A DNA stretch of 64,000 nucleotides, from NCBI GenBank assembly GCA_040217155.1, contig JAVJNS010000035.1, positions 62,001 through 126,000 of the forward strand. Direction: 5' to 3'. The notes beneath the pieces are model-generated. The model was not told the origin of the DNA, did not search any database, and worked only from the letters and a program-made list of their open reading frames with translations. The DNA is from Pelagibius sp040217155 (GTDB lineage: Bacteria; Pseudomonadota; Alphaproteobacteria; Kiloniellales; Kiloniellaceae). Below are positions 27,587 to 36,108 of the stretch, piece by piece. The stretch's first letter is position 1. The number at the start of each line of letters is the position of its first letter. A program made the position numbers and the translations under genes.

Positions 27587-29095
27587 ATGACCCCGACACC
27601 ATCAGGAGAGTCGCTGGACGAAGCGGCGGCGGCCGAAGCTGACATGAAGGAGGTCGGCGAGATCGAACCCGGCGGCAGGCGCCTGATGATGGCAACTGCA
27701 GTACTCAGTCTGCCCATGCTGCTGGTCCTTGCAATACTGTTGGCGACGGGGCAGGTGGCACCCGCCGCAGCCGGCATTTCCGCCGTTGTAGCGTTGGTCC
27801 TGCTCGCGGGCATGCTGAACCAGCATTTCCGCCGACTGCGTGTATTGATCCGCTACCTCGGCCGGCTGCGCGCCGCCAAAGATGACGGCCCGCTGCCAAC
27901 CGCGCCCGCGGGCGCCGACCTGCTGTCGCCCGGCCTCAGCGAAGCCATCGCGGAGACTGCCCGCGAGCAACGCGCCCGTCGCCGGGATCTGGAAGACACC
28001 ATGGCGATGAACGCCGCGGTGCTGGCAGGCCTGCCCGACCCCTTGATCCTGGTGGCGGAGAACCGCCGGGTGCTGCGTCTCAATCCGGCGGCGGAGGCCT
28101 TGCTCGGCTTCGACCTGGCGGAGCGTGACCTGGCGCTCGCCGTGCGCAACCCTGACCTGTTGGCCGCGGTCGATGCGGTGCTGGAGGATGGCGAGGCGCA
28201 GACCGTCGAGTTCACCATCGCCGGAAAAGTGGCGCGCAGCCTCGCCGCCCGGGTGCTGCGCCTGCCCGCGGCCGCGCCGCGGCAGGCAGACGTGATGATC
28301 GCGCTCTACGACCTGACCGGGGTCAAGCAGGGCGAGCGCATGCGCGCAGACTTCGTCGCCAATGTCTCGCATGAGCTGCGCACGCCACTGACCAGCCTGA
28401 TCGGCTTTATCGAGACTCTGCTCGGCCCGGCGCGCGATGACCCGAATGCGCTTGAGCGGTTTCTCAAGATCATGGAAGAGCAGTCGCAACGCATGTCGCG
28501 GCTGGTCGACGACCTGCTGTCGCTGTCGCGCATCGAGTTACAGGAGCACACCGCACCCAGCAGCCGGTGCGACATCGGCCAGATCTTGCACAGCGTAGCC
28601 GCGATCCTGGAGCTGGAAGCGGCGCGGCGCGGCATGTCTATCGAGATATCCGCCGCCGGCCTGCCCCCGGTGATCGGCGACCGCGACGAATTGACCCAGG
28701 TATTCCAGAACCTGCTCGACAATGCGGTGAAATATGGCGAGGACAACACGGTGATCCGCGTCGCCGCGCGGCGTTTGGCAAAGAGCGGTGCCGGCGAACG
28801 GCGCTTGGGATGCGCCGGGTTGAAGGTGTCCGTCTTCAATGAGGGGGAAGGGATCGAGCGTGAGCATATCCCGCGCCTGACCGAGCGATTCTACCGGGTC
28901 GACAGCCGTCGCTCACGCCGGCTCGGCGGCACCGGTCTCGGTCTCGCCATCGTTAAGCACATCATCAACCGCCATCGAGGCGTGCTCGATATCGAAAGCC
29001 GCATCAACGAGGGCGCGACCTTCGCCGTCTACCTGCCCTCGGCGGCGGAGACGCAAGCGGCCCTGGCCCGGCCCAAGGCCCCTCAAGCCAAGTAA
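27587..29095 (+). CDS. phoR: Phosphate regulon sensor histidine kinase PhoR
   Basis: 502-residue membrane kinase. Two hydrophobic segments lie at about 34-54 and 58-76, with little periplasmic loop, as in PhoR. A PAS domain follows (about 140-245: GLPDPLILVAENRRVLRLNP). The DHp motif FVANVSHELRTPLTS has His262, and the ATPase has NLLDNAVKYGE and GGTGLGLAIVKHIINRH. It phosphorylates PhoB when phosphate is short, presumably sensing through PstSCAB and PhoU. It lies upstream of the Pho box, apart from the pst operon, while phoB is at the operon's far end. Confidence 0.93.
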   Translation: MTPTPSGESLDEAAAAEADMKEVGEIEPGGRRLMMATAVLSLPMLLVLAILLATGQVAPAAAGISAVVALVLLAGMLNQHFRRLRVLIRYLGRLRAAKDDGPLPTAPAGADLLSPGLSEAIAETAREQRARRRDLEDTMAMNAAVLAGLPDPLILVAENRRVLRLNPAAEALLGFDLAERDLALAVRNPDLLAAVDAVLEDGEAQTVEFTIAGKVARSLAARVLRLPAAAPRQADVMIALYDLTGVKQGERMRADFVANVSHELRTPLTSLIGFIETLLGPARDDPNALERFLKIMEEQSQRMSRLVDDLLSLSRIELQEHTAPSSRCDIGQILHSVAAILELEAARRGMSIEISAAGLPPVIGDRDELTQVFQNLLDNAVKYGEDNTVIRVAARRLAKSGAGERRLGCAGLKVSVFNEGEGIEREHIPRLTERFYRVDSRRSRRLGGTGLGLAIVKHIINRHRGVLDIESRINEGATFAVYLPSAAETQAALARPKAPQAK

Positions 29096-29182
29096 TCGGA
29101 AAATGTTCCCGCATTCCCGCAGCCGGCTGAGACCCCTGGAAAAAACTGATGTTCCCGGAAGTTTCCGCGCCTCGGCAGGGAG

Positions 29183-29211
29183 CTGTCATCAAACTGTCAT
29201 CTGACTGTAGT
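29183..29211 (+). promoter_or_regulatory. Pho box (PhoB binding site) upstream of pstS
   Basis: CTGTCAT at 29183-29189 and 29194-29200, and CTGTAGT at 29205-29211, stand exactly 11 bases apart. The first two match the Pho box consensus, with AT-rich spacers CAAA and CTGA. A possible -10 element TAATAG follows at 29211-29216. The pstS start codon lies about 150 bases further on, so the message has a long leader. Confidence 0.85.
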
Positions 29212-29367
29212 AATAGCATCGCTGAGACGCCCTAGTTTGACCTCGCCGGCATGAGGCTGGCGTGTGCATTGCAGCAACCCAGGTCGCAAGCGCCGCACGG
29301 TTTGGCGCCGACTTCCTTCGCAATGCGGCAAGAATTCATCAATGGGCATTTAGCGGAGGTATACCCC

Positions 29368-30405
29368 GTGATTAAGAACAAACTCGCCATGGCGGCCGCG
29401 GTTGGCGCGATCATGGCGGCGCCGACTCTCGCCGAGGCGCGTGACCAGATTCGGATCGTCGGTTCCTCGACGGTATTTCCTTACACCCAGGCAGTTTCCG
29501 AGGAATTCGCCAACAAGACCAGCTTTTCGGCGCCTGTGGTCGAGTCGACCGGCACCGGCGGCGGCATGAAGATCTTCTGCCAGGGCATCGGCGCCGACCA
29601 TCCCGATGTGACCGGTGCCTCGCGCGCCATGAAGAAGTCGGAATACGAGCTGTGCCAGAGCAACGGTGTCGACAGCGTTTCCGAGGCGCTGTTGGGTTAC
29701 GATGGCCTGTCGATCGCCGTGTCCCGCAAAGGCGACTCTATCGACGTCACCAAGGCGCAGTTGTTCCTGGCCCTGGCGGCCGAAGTACCGGTGGACGGCA
29801 AGCTGGCCGCCAACCCCTACACCAAGTGGAGCGAGATCGACGCCAGCCTGCCCAATACCGAGATCCAGGTCTTCGGTCCGCCGCCAACCTCCGGCACCCG
29901 CGACGCTTTCGTGGAACTGGTGATGGAAGAAGGTTGCGAGCAATTTGAGGATCTCAAATCGCTCGCCGGCGATCGCTTGGGCGAGGTTTGCAGCCGCATG
30001 CGCCAGGATGGCCCCTTCATCGAGGCCGGTGAGAACGACAACCTGATCGTTCAGCGGCTGAATGCCGATCCGCAGGCCTACGGCATCTTCGGTTACTCCT
30101 TCCTCTACGAGAACCAGGACACGCTGAAAGCGGTGAAGGTGGAAGGCGTCGAGCCCAGCTTCGACACCATCGCCAGCGGTGATTACGGCGTTTCCCGCCC
30201 GCTGTTCATCTATATCAAGAACGCGCATCGCGGTGTAATTCCCGGCCTCGACGACTTCATCGCAGAGTATATGAGTGAGGTCGCACTGGGTCCGGACGGC
30301 TACCTCGCCGAACGCGGCCTTGTCTCCTTGGCGGATGACAAGCGCGCCGAGGTCCAGGATGCCGTCCTGGGCAGCAAGCAGATGACCCGCTACCTGGGCA
30401 ACTGA
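29368..30405 (+). CDS. pstS: Phosphate ABC transporter substrate-binding protein PstS
   Basis: 345 residues from a GTG with GGAGG 8 bases upstream. The signal peptide is IKNKLAMAAAVGAIMAAP followed by TLAEA. The mature protein begins RDQIRIVGSSTVFPYTQAVS, then STGTGGGMKIFCQGIG and FGPPPTSGTRDAFVELV, which form the phosphate site. This is the PstS subgroup related to SphX and alphaproteobacterial high-affinity binders. It delivers periplasmic phosphate to PstCA. Expression is under the Pho box; a stable hairpin follows the stop codon. Confidence 0.93.
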   Translation: MIKNKLAMAAAVGAIMAAPTLAEARDQIRIVGSSTVFPYTQAVSEEFANKTSFSAPVVESTGTGGGMKIFCQGIGADHPDVTGASRAMKKSEYELCQSNGVDSVSEALLGYDGLSIAVSRKGDSIDVTKAQLFLALAAEVPVDGKLAANPYTKWSEIDASLPNTEIQVFGPPPTSGTRDAFVELVMEEGCEQFEDLKSLAGDRLGEVCSRMRQDGPFIEAGENDNLIVQRLNADPQAYGIFGYSFLYENQDTLKAVKVEGVEPSFDTIASGDYGVSRPLFIYIKNAHRGVIPGLDDFIAEYMSEVALGPDGYLAERGLVSLADDKRAEVQDAVLGSKQMTRYLGN

Positions 30406-30416
30406 GCAAAAAGGCG

Positions 30417-30444
30417 GCCGCCGCGGCGTCGATGCCGCGGCGGT
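30417..30444 (+). repeat. Intercistronic hairpin after pstS
   Basis: CCGCCGCGGC at 30418-30427 and GCCGCGGCGG at 30434-30443 are perfect inverted repeats around GTCGAT, extended by one G-T pair. There is no T-tract. Its place between pstS and pstC suggests protection of the 3' end of the pstS message so that the binding protein is made in excess over the permease. Confidence 0.6.
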
Positions 30445-30485
30445 CCCACCCCTTCTCGACTACTTCATCACATCAAGGCCGGCCG

Positions 30486-31865
30486 ATGCTCGAAATTGTG
30501 ATTCTGCTGGTCTTGGTGATTGGTGCCGTCGGCTACCTGTCGGCTCGCCGCCGCGTCATCGCCATGGCCACGCAGTCCGGCGTCCGCAATCACTCCCTTC
30601 CGACCTATCACGGTGCATTCGTTGCCCTATGGGTCGGCCTGCCTGCCCTCGGTCTCGCACTGATATGGCTTCTGCTTCAGGAGTCTTTCGTCGACCACTT
30701 GATCCTGTCGAGTCTGCCCGCACAAACGATCGAGGGCCTGGACGATGCGCGTCGTTCCCTGGTGATCAGCGAAATCCGCAGCATCGCCAATGGCCAGGTC
30801 TTTGGCGCGCCATCCCCTGAAATGGTCGAGGCCGCAGAGCGCCTCAACTCATGGAGCGACCTGGCCAGTTGGGCCATGGTTGTGACCAGCACCTGCCTTG
30901 CGCTGGTCTGCCTGGCGATCACGCGCAGCAAGATCAACCCTGAATTCCGCGCCCGGCATGGTGTCGAACGGATCTTGGACGGTTTGATGATCTTCTGCGC
31001 TACCGTGGCGATCGTCACCACGCTCGGCATCGTCGCTTCTTTGCTTTTCGAGGCCTACCGCTTCTTTGAACGGGTCCCGTTTACCGAATTCCTTTTCGGT
31101 TTGAATTGGGAACCGCAGATCGCGATTCGCGCGGATCAGGTCGCTGGCGCTGGCGCCTTTGGGGCCATTCCCGTCTTTCTCGGCACAATGGTCATCGCTT
31201 TCCTCGCAATGGTGGTGGCGGTTCCAGTCGGCCTGCTTTCGGCGATATACCTCGCGGAGTACTCGGGGCCGCAGTTCCGCAACACCGTGAAACCGATCCT
31301 TGAGATCCTGGCTGGCATTCCAACCGTCGTTTACGGCTTCTTCGCTGTTCTCACGGTTGCGCCAGCGATGCGTACTTTCGGCGCCTCTCTCGGGCTCGAC
31401 GTGGCGCCGAATAGCGCTCTGGCCGCTGGCGGCGTCATGGGCATCATGATCATCCCCTTCATTTCCTCGTTGTCGGACGACGCACTCAACGCCGTGCCGC
31501 GCAGCCTGCGCGACGGTTCCTATGCCATGGGCGCTACAAAAGCAGAAACAATCGCCCAGGTTCTCTTGCCTGCCGCGCTACCTGGCATCATGGGCGGCGT
31601 TCTGCTCGCCCTCAGCCGGGCGATCGGCGAGACCATGATCGTCGTGATGGCGGCAGGGTTAATCGCAAAAATGAACATCAACCCGCTGGATTCGGTGACC
31701 ACCGTCACCGTTCAGATCGTCACCCTTTTGATCGGCGACACGGAGTTCGACAACCCGAAGACGCTGGCCGCCTTCGCGCTTGGCCTCGTGCTGTTCCTCG
31801 TAACGCTGGGGCTCAACGTCATTGCCTTGCGGGTCGTCCAAAAGTACCGGGAGAAGTACGACTAA
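30486..31865 (+). CDS. pstC: Phosphate ABC transporter permease PstC
   Basis: 459-residue inner-membrane permease, longer than the roughly 320-residue enterobacterial protein. The added N-terminal part has two or more membrane segments and a loop (VDHLILSSLPAQTIEGLDDA) typical of the long alphaproteobacterial form. The C-terminal transport domain includes IPVFLGTMVIAFLAMVVAVP, EILAGIPTVVYGFFAVLTV and the EAA-like loop LRDGSYAMGATKAETIAQVL that contacts PstB. The stop codon shares one base with the pstA start. Confidence 0.94.
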   Translation: MLEIVILLVLVIGAVGYLSARRRVIAMATQSGVRNHSLPTYHGAFVALWVGLPALGLALIWLLLQESFVDHLILSSLPAQTIEGLDDARRSLVISEIRSIANGQVFGAPSPEMVEAAERLNSWSDLASWAMVVTSTCLALVCLAITRSKINPEFRARHGVERILDGLMIFCATVAIVTTLGIVASLLFEAYRFFERVPFTEFLFGLNWEPQIAIRADQVAGAGAFGAIPVFLGTMVIAFLAMVVAVPVGLLSAIYLAEYSGPQFRNTVKPILEILAGIPTVVYGFFAVLTVAPAMRTFGASLGLDVAPNSALAAGGVMGIMIIPFISSLSDDALNAVPRSLRDGSYAMGATKAETIAQVLLPAALPGIMGGVLLALSRAIGETMIVVMAAGLIAKMNINPLDSVTTVTVQIVTLLIGDTEFDNPKTLAAFALGLVLFLVTLGLNVIALRVVQKYREKYD

Positions 31866-33151
31866 TGACCAGCCAACCCATGCCTGAGTCGCACGACTGG
31901 CAATCGGACGACGCACGCCGCCGTGTGCGGCGACGCCACGCCGCGGACAAGCGCATGCGGTTCTACGGACTGAGCGCAATAGGCTTGGCCGTCGGCCTGC
32001 TCGGTGTGCTGCTGGTCACCTTGATCCTCTCAGGGCACACGGCCTTTGTGCAGACCATGGTGCCGCTCCAGGTCACCATCTCCCCGGAGAAAGTCAGTCC
32101 GGACAACATTGAACGTGGCGACTATCGCAGCCTGGTTCGCGGTGCCTTCCGGGATCTGCTGCCGATAGAGATGAACCGCTCGGAAGAGCGCGCTTATAGG
32201 GACATGCTCAGTTCAGGTGCGCCCTTCCTGCTGCGCAATCGCGTGCTGGCCGACCCCTCGGTCATTGGACAAACGATAGAAATCGACGTGCCGATGGCGG
32301 ATCCTGTCGACCAGCTCCACAAAGGCGTGACCCCGCGCGATGTTCCAGAGGACCAGCGTCGCGTCAACGATCTGCAACTTGGATTCTACGATCGGCTTGT
32401 CGAGAAGGGGCTGATCTCGACGCCCTTTAACTGGGCCCTCTTCTTTTCGGCCGATAGCCGCTTTCCTGAGTTGGCGGGCCTTTCCGGTGCGCTGGTAGGC
32501 TCCTTTTATGCTCTGCTGGTCTGTTTTCTAATCAGCTTCCCCGTCGGCATTGCCGCGGCAGTCTATCTCGAAGAGTTCGCGCGCAAGAATCGCTGGTCTG
32601 ATTTGATCGAGGTCAACATCAACAACCTGGCCGCGGTGCCTTCAGTGGTTTTTGGCCTTCTCGGACTGGCGGTGTTTCTCGGCTTCTTCGGACTGCCGCG
32701 CTCGGCGCCGTTGGTCGGCGGCATGGTCTTATCTCTCATGACGCTGCCAACGATCATCATCGCTACTCGCGCGGCGCTCAAGGCGGTGCCGCCGTCAATC
32801 CGCGAAGCGGCCTTCGGTATTGGGGCTTCGCGCCACCAAGTTGTCAGCCACCATGTATTACCGCTGGCTTTGCCGGGGATTCTGACGGGCACCATAATTG
32901 GATTGGCTCAGGCCCTGGGAGAAACGGCACCGCTTCTGCTGATTGGCATGAACGCCTTCATCACCTCCGAGCCCGGCGGGTTAACCGATCCGGCGACGGC
33001 TCTGCCCACGCAGATATTCATTTGGGCCGATTCTCCGGAACGGGGATTCGTTGCGCGAACCTCAGCCGCGATTCTGGTGCTGATCGGCTTTCTTGTATTC
33101 ATGAACGGTATCGCCATCTTCATGCGTCAGCGCCTGGAGCGAAAATGGTGA
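31865..33151 (+). CDS. pstA: Phosphate ABC transporter permease PstA
   Basis: 428-residue partner of PstC. An N-terminal membrane segment (about 38-60) is followed by a long periplasmic domain of about 150 residues, as in long-form PstA proteins of alphaproteobacteria. The transport domain carries ALVGSFYALLVCFLISFPVG, NNLAAVPSVVFGLLGLAVFL and the EAA-like loop IREAAFGIGASRHQVVSHHV. The pstC stop shares one base with its ATG, so the two are coupled. Confidence 0.94.
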   Translation: MTSQPMPESHDWQSDDARRRVRRRHAADKRMRFYGLSAIGLAVGLLGVLLVTLILSGHTAFVQTMVPLQVTISPEKVSPDNIERGDYRSLVRGAFRDLLPIEMNRSEERAYRDMLSSGAPFLLRNRVLADPSVIGQTIEIDVPMADPVDQLHKGVTPRDVPEDQRRVNDLQLGFYDRLVEKGLISTPFNWALFFSADSRFPELAGLSGALVGSFYALLVCFLISFPVGIAAAVYLEEFARKNRWSDLIEVNINNLAAVPSVVFGLLGLAVFLGFFGLPRSAPLVGGMVLSLMTLPTIIIATRAALKAVPPSIREAAFGIGASRHQVVSHHVLPLALPGILTGTIIGLAQALGETAPLLLIGMNAFITSEPGGLTDPATALPTQIFIWADSPERGFVARTSAAILVLIGFLVFMNGIAIFMRQRLERKW

Positions 33152-33236
33152 TAATACAGACAGTGGCTTCCCATGAGCCGTGCCAGGCATTGCTGGTCGG
33201 CGATGCATGCTGAAGCCGGAAGAAAAGGAACCGATA

Positions 33237-34073
33237 ATGTCGGAAGTCGAAGCGATGCGGTCGCCGAACCCGGCGCTGACACGCGCCGCAGCGGTCGCAG
33301 CACCAGCCACCTCCGCGCAGGCACGCGTTGCTGCACGCGATGTGAATGTCTATTACGGCGAAACGCATGCCCTGAAGAACGTCGATATCGATATCTACAA
33401 TAACGAGGTGGTATCGTTCATCGGCCCCTCGGGCTGCGGGAAGTCGACCTTTCTGCGCTGCCTCAATCGCATGAACGACGTCATTGAAGGCTGCCGCGTC
33501 ACCGGTGAGATCCTGCTCGAAGGCCAGGATATTCACGCCCGCGCCCTTGATGTCGTGCAGCTGCGCGCCCGGGTCGGCATGGTTTTTCAAAAACCAAACC
33601 CCTTTCCAAAATCGATCTACGACAACATCGCTTACGGCCCGCGCTTGCACGGGATTGCAGGCGCCAAGTCGGAAATCGATGACATCGTCGAAATCAGCCT
33701 TTCCAAGGCGGGGCTGTGGAAAGAAGTCAAGGACCGGCTTAATGAGCCGGGTACCGGGCTTTCCGGCGGTCAGCAGCAGCGTCTCTGCATTGCTCGGGCC
33801 ATTGCCGTCAATCCTGAGGTCATCCTGATGGACGAGCCCTGCTCGGCACTCGATCCCATCGCCACGGCGAAGATCGAGGAGTTGATCGATGAGCTTCGGG
33901 AGAACTACACCATCGTCATCGTTACCCATTCGATGCAGCAGGCCGCCCGCGTGTCGCAGCGTACAGCATTCTTTCACCTGGGTACGCTGGTTGAGTGGGG
34001 CGAGACGGAGCGGATTTTCACGACCCCGAGCGACGAGCGCACCCAAGGCTACATCACGGGCCGCTTCGGCTAG
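33237..34073 (+). CDS. pstB: Phosphate ABC transporter ATP-binding protein PstB
   Basis: 278-residue ATPase of the Pst importer. Walker A GPSGCGKST (about 63-71), the signature LSGGQQQRLCIARAIAVNP, Walker B VILMDEPCSALDP and the switch His in IVIVTHSMQQAARVS are intact. The core reads VYYGETHALKNVDIDI, as in other PstB proteins. The ATG at 33237 has AGGAACC upstream; in-frame ATGs at 33180 and 33207 are less likely. The first 30 residues are a variable leader. Confidence 0.96.
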   Translation: MSEVEAMRSPNPALTRAAAVAAPATSAQARVAARDVNVYYGETHALKNVDIDIYNNEVVSFIGPSGCGKSTFLRCLNRMNDVIEGCRVTGEILLEGQDIHARALDVVQLRARVGMVFQKPNPFPKSIYDNIAYGPRLHGIAGAKSEIDDIVEISLSKAGLWKEVKDRLNEPGTGLSGGQQQRLCIARAIAVNPEVILMDEPCSALDPIATAKIEELIDELRENYTIVIVTHSMQQAARVSQRTAFFHLGTLVEWGETERIFTTPSDERTQGYITGRFG

Positions 34074-34128
34074 AAGCGGCAGCTGAATTCGGTTCGAATC
34101 CCTCCAAGGTCCGAAGGACAGGTAGAGC

Positions 34129-34887
34129 ATGAATAGCGAACACATCGTCAGAGCCTTTGACGAGGAACTGCAGAAGCTGAGCGCCGTGGTTCTACGCATG
34201 GGCGGCGCCGCTGAATCCCAGCTGGCCGCTTCCATCGATGCTCTGACGCGGCGCGACACCGACCTGGCGAAGAAGGTGGTGGCCGCGGATGAGGCCATCG
34301 ACAAGATGGAGCTGGAGCTCGACGAGAACGCGATACGGACACTGGCGCTGCGCCAGCCCGTCGCGAACGACCTGCGCCAGGTTATCTCGGCCCTGAAGAT
34401 TTCGAGCGACCTGGAGCGCATCGGCGACTACGCCAAGAACGTCGCCAAACGCACCCTGGTGTTGAATCAGCTGACACCCCACGAGGCTGCGCGCTCCATT
34501 CCCCGCATGGCCAAGCTGGTGCAGGCTATCATCAAGGACGTGCTGGATGCTTACGCCAACCAGGATCCCGATCGCGCCATCGATGTCTGGCATCGCGACG
34601 AGGAAGTCGACGAGATGTACACGGCGCTGTTTCGCGAGCTCCTAACCTATATGATGGAGGATCCGCGCAACATCACGCCCTGCACCCATCTGCTGTTCAT
34701 CGCCAAGAACATCGAGCGCATCGGCGATCACGCCACCAATATCGCCGAGACGACCTACTATCTGAAGACGGGCAAGCGTATCGACGGCGGCCGGCCCAAG
34801 GGCGACATGTCGAGCTTTCAGGTTGTTAATCCGGAAGATGCAGATGAGAGTGGGGCCGTCGGCAAGGGGGAGATGGAGGGATCGTGA
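34129..34887 (+). CDS. phoU: Phosphate regulon negative regulator PhoU
   Basis: 252-residue protein made of two three-helix bundles. The metal-cluster motifs are visible as DLERIGDYAKNVAKR and NIERIGDHATNIAETTYY, the E/DxxxD repeats of PhoU. It holds PhoR in check when phosphate is plentiful and limits Pst activity. The C-terminal 30 residues are acidic and variable. Its TGA overlaps the phoB GTG start by four bases, coupling repressor-side and activator expression. Confidence 0.96.
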   Translation: MNSEHIVRAFDEELQKLSAVVLRMGGAAESQLAASIDALTRRDTDLAKKVVAADEAIDKMELELDENAIRTLALRQPVANDLRQVISALKISSDLERIGDYAKNVAKRTLVLNQLTPHEAARSIPRMAKLVQAIIKDVLDAYANQDPDRAIDVWHRDEEVDEMYTALFRELLTYMMEDPRNITPCTHLLFIAKNIERIGDHATNIAETTYYLKTGKRIDGGRPKGDMSSFQVVNPEDADESGAVGKGEMEGS

Positions 34888-35576
34888 AGCCTCTTGTCCT
34901 GATTGTTGAGGACCAGGAAGCCCTGGTGACGATGCTGCGCTACAACCTGGAGGGTGCAAGCTTCCGCGTGAACACCGCCAGCGACGGCGAGGAAGCCCTG
35001 GTTGCCGCCGCGGAAGAAGTCCCGGATCTCATCCTCCTCGACTGGATGCTGCCGTTGATGTCGGGGATCGAAGTCTGCCGGCAGTTGCGCAGCAAAGCCG
35101 ACACGCGGAGTGTGCCGATCATCATGCTGACGGCGCGCGGCGAGGAGACCGACAAGCTGCGCGGCCTCGACAGCGGCTGCGACGATTACATCACCAAACC
35201 TTTCTCGCCGGCCGAATTGATCGCCCGCATCAACGCGGTATTGCGGCGGAGCAAACCGGAGCTGAGCAGCGAACTGCTGACCTTCGAGGATCTGGCCATG
35301 GACCTGGCGGCCCACCGCGTGCGCCGCAACGGTCAGGACATCCATTTGGGGCCGACGGAATTTCGCCTGCTGCGCCACTTGATGCAGCACCCGGGACGCG
35401 TTTTCACGCGCGAGCAGCTATTGGATTCCGTCTGGGGACGCGACGTGTACGTGGAGCCGCGCACCGTCGACGTCCATATCCGCCGCCTGCGCAAAGCGCT
35501 GAACCAAGGCGATACCGAAGACCTGATCCGAACCGTGCGTTCCGCCGGCTATTCGCTCGACCGGCCCGCCGCGTGA
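34884..35576 (+). CDS. phoB: Phosphate regulon response regulator PhoB
   Basis: 230-residue OmpR-type regulator. The receiver domain has acidic residues in IVEDQEA, the phosphorylated Asp53 in LLDWMLP, and the conserved Lys in DYITKPFSPAELIARI. The winged-helix domain includes LGPTEFRLLRHLMQHPGRVF and RTVDVHIRRLRKALN. When phosphorylated by PhoR it binds the Pho box, here seen before pstS. The start is GTG, within the end of phoU. It converges with the macro-domain gene, leaving 10 bases between. Confidence 0.97.
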   Translation: MKPLVLIVEDQEALVTMLRYNLEGASFRVNTASDGEEALVAAAEEVPDLILLDWMLPLMSGIEVCRQLRSKADTRSVPIIMLTARGEETDKLRGLDSGCDDYITKPFSPAELIARINAVLRRSKPELSSELLTFEDLAMDLAAHRVRRNGQDIHLGPTEFRLLRHLMQHPGRVFTREQLLDSVWGRDVYVEPRTVDVHIRRLRKALNQGDTEDLIRTVRSAGYSLDRPAA

Positions 35577-35586
35577 CGCGGCACGC

Positions 35587-36108
35587 CTATTTGTCCAGAG
35601 CTTCACGATAAGCGGCTTCCGCCGCGGTGCCGAAAACGCAGAAGACGACGCGTTCGATGGTGTTGTCCTGTTCCAGGAAGTCCCGCACCGTAGCGACCGC
35701 GATCTCCGTCGCGCGGTCCAGAGGAAAGCCGTATATGCCGGTGGAAATGGCGGGGAAGGCGACACTGCGCGCACCGATCTGCCGGGCGACCTTCAGTGCC
35801 GTGCGGTAGCAGGACGCGAGCAATGCCTCTTCGTTCTCGCCGCCGCCCCGCCACACCGGCCCGGCAGTGTGAATCACGGAGCCGGCTTTTAGATTATAGC
35901 CCTCGGTATGGACGGAATCGCCGGTCTTGCAGCCGTCGATCCTGGCGCAGGCCTCGCGCAGGTTCCGGCCCGCCGCGCGGTGGATGGCGCCGCAGACCCC
36001 GCCGCCCGGCTGCAGACGGGAATTGGCGGCGTTGACGATGGCGTCGACATCCAGCCGGGTGATGTCGCCGGGGTGAATTTCTATTCGAGCGTCAGGTGCT
36101 TCGCTCAT
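35587..36108 (-). CDS. Macro-domain protein (ADP-ribose / O-acetyl-ADP-ribose deacetylase type)
   Basis: 173 residues forming a single macro domain of the YmdB/MacroD group, which hydrolyses O-acetyl-ADP-ribose or removes ADP-ribose from proteins. Motifs: GDITRLDVDAIVNAANSRLQ (about 14-33), GGGVCGAIHRAAG and the diphosphate loop SVAFPAISTGIYGFPLDRAT. The ATG at 36108 overlaps the ampG 3' end by 17 bases; a TTG at 36123 would add five residues. It could be co-transcribed with ampG. Confidence 0.92.
   Translation of the reverse strand: MSEAPDARIEIHPGDITRLDVDAIVNAANSRLQPGGGVCGAIHRAAGRNLREACARIDGCKTGDSVHTEGYNLKAGSVIHTAGPVWRGGGENEEALLASCYRTALKVARQIGARSVAFPAISTGIYGFPLDRATEIAVATVRDFLEQDNTIERVVFCVFGTAAEAAYREALDK

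Noticed and set aside
34088..34112. GGTTCGAATCCC, a T-arm-like sequence suggesting a tRNA between pstB and phoU
   Set aside because: The bases flanking the loop cannot form a five-base-pair T stem, and no anticodon or acceptor arm is present in the 55-base gap.
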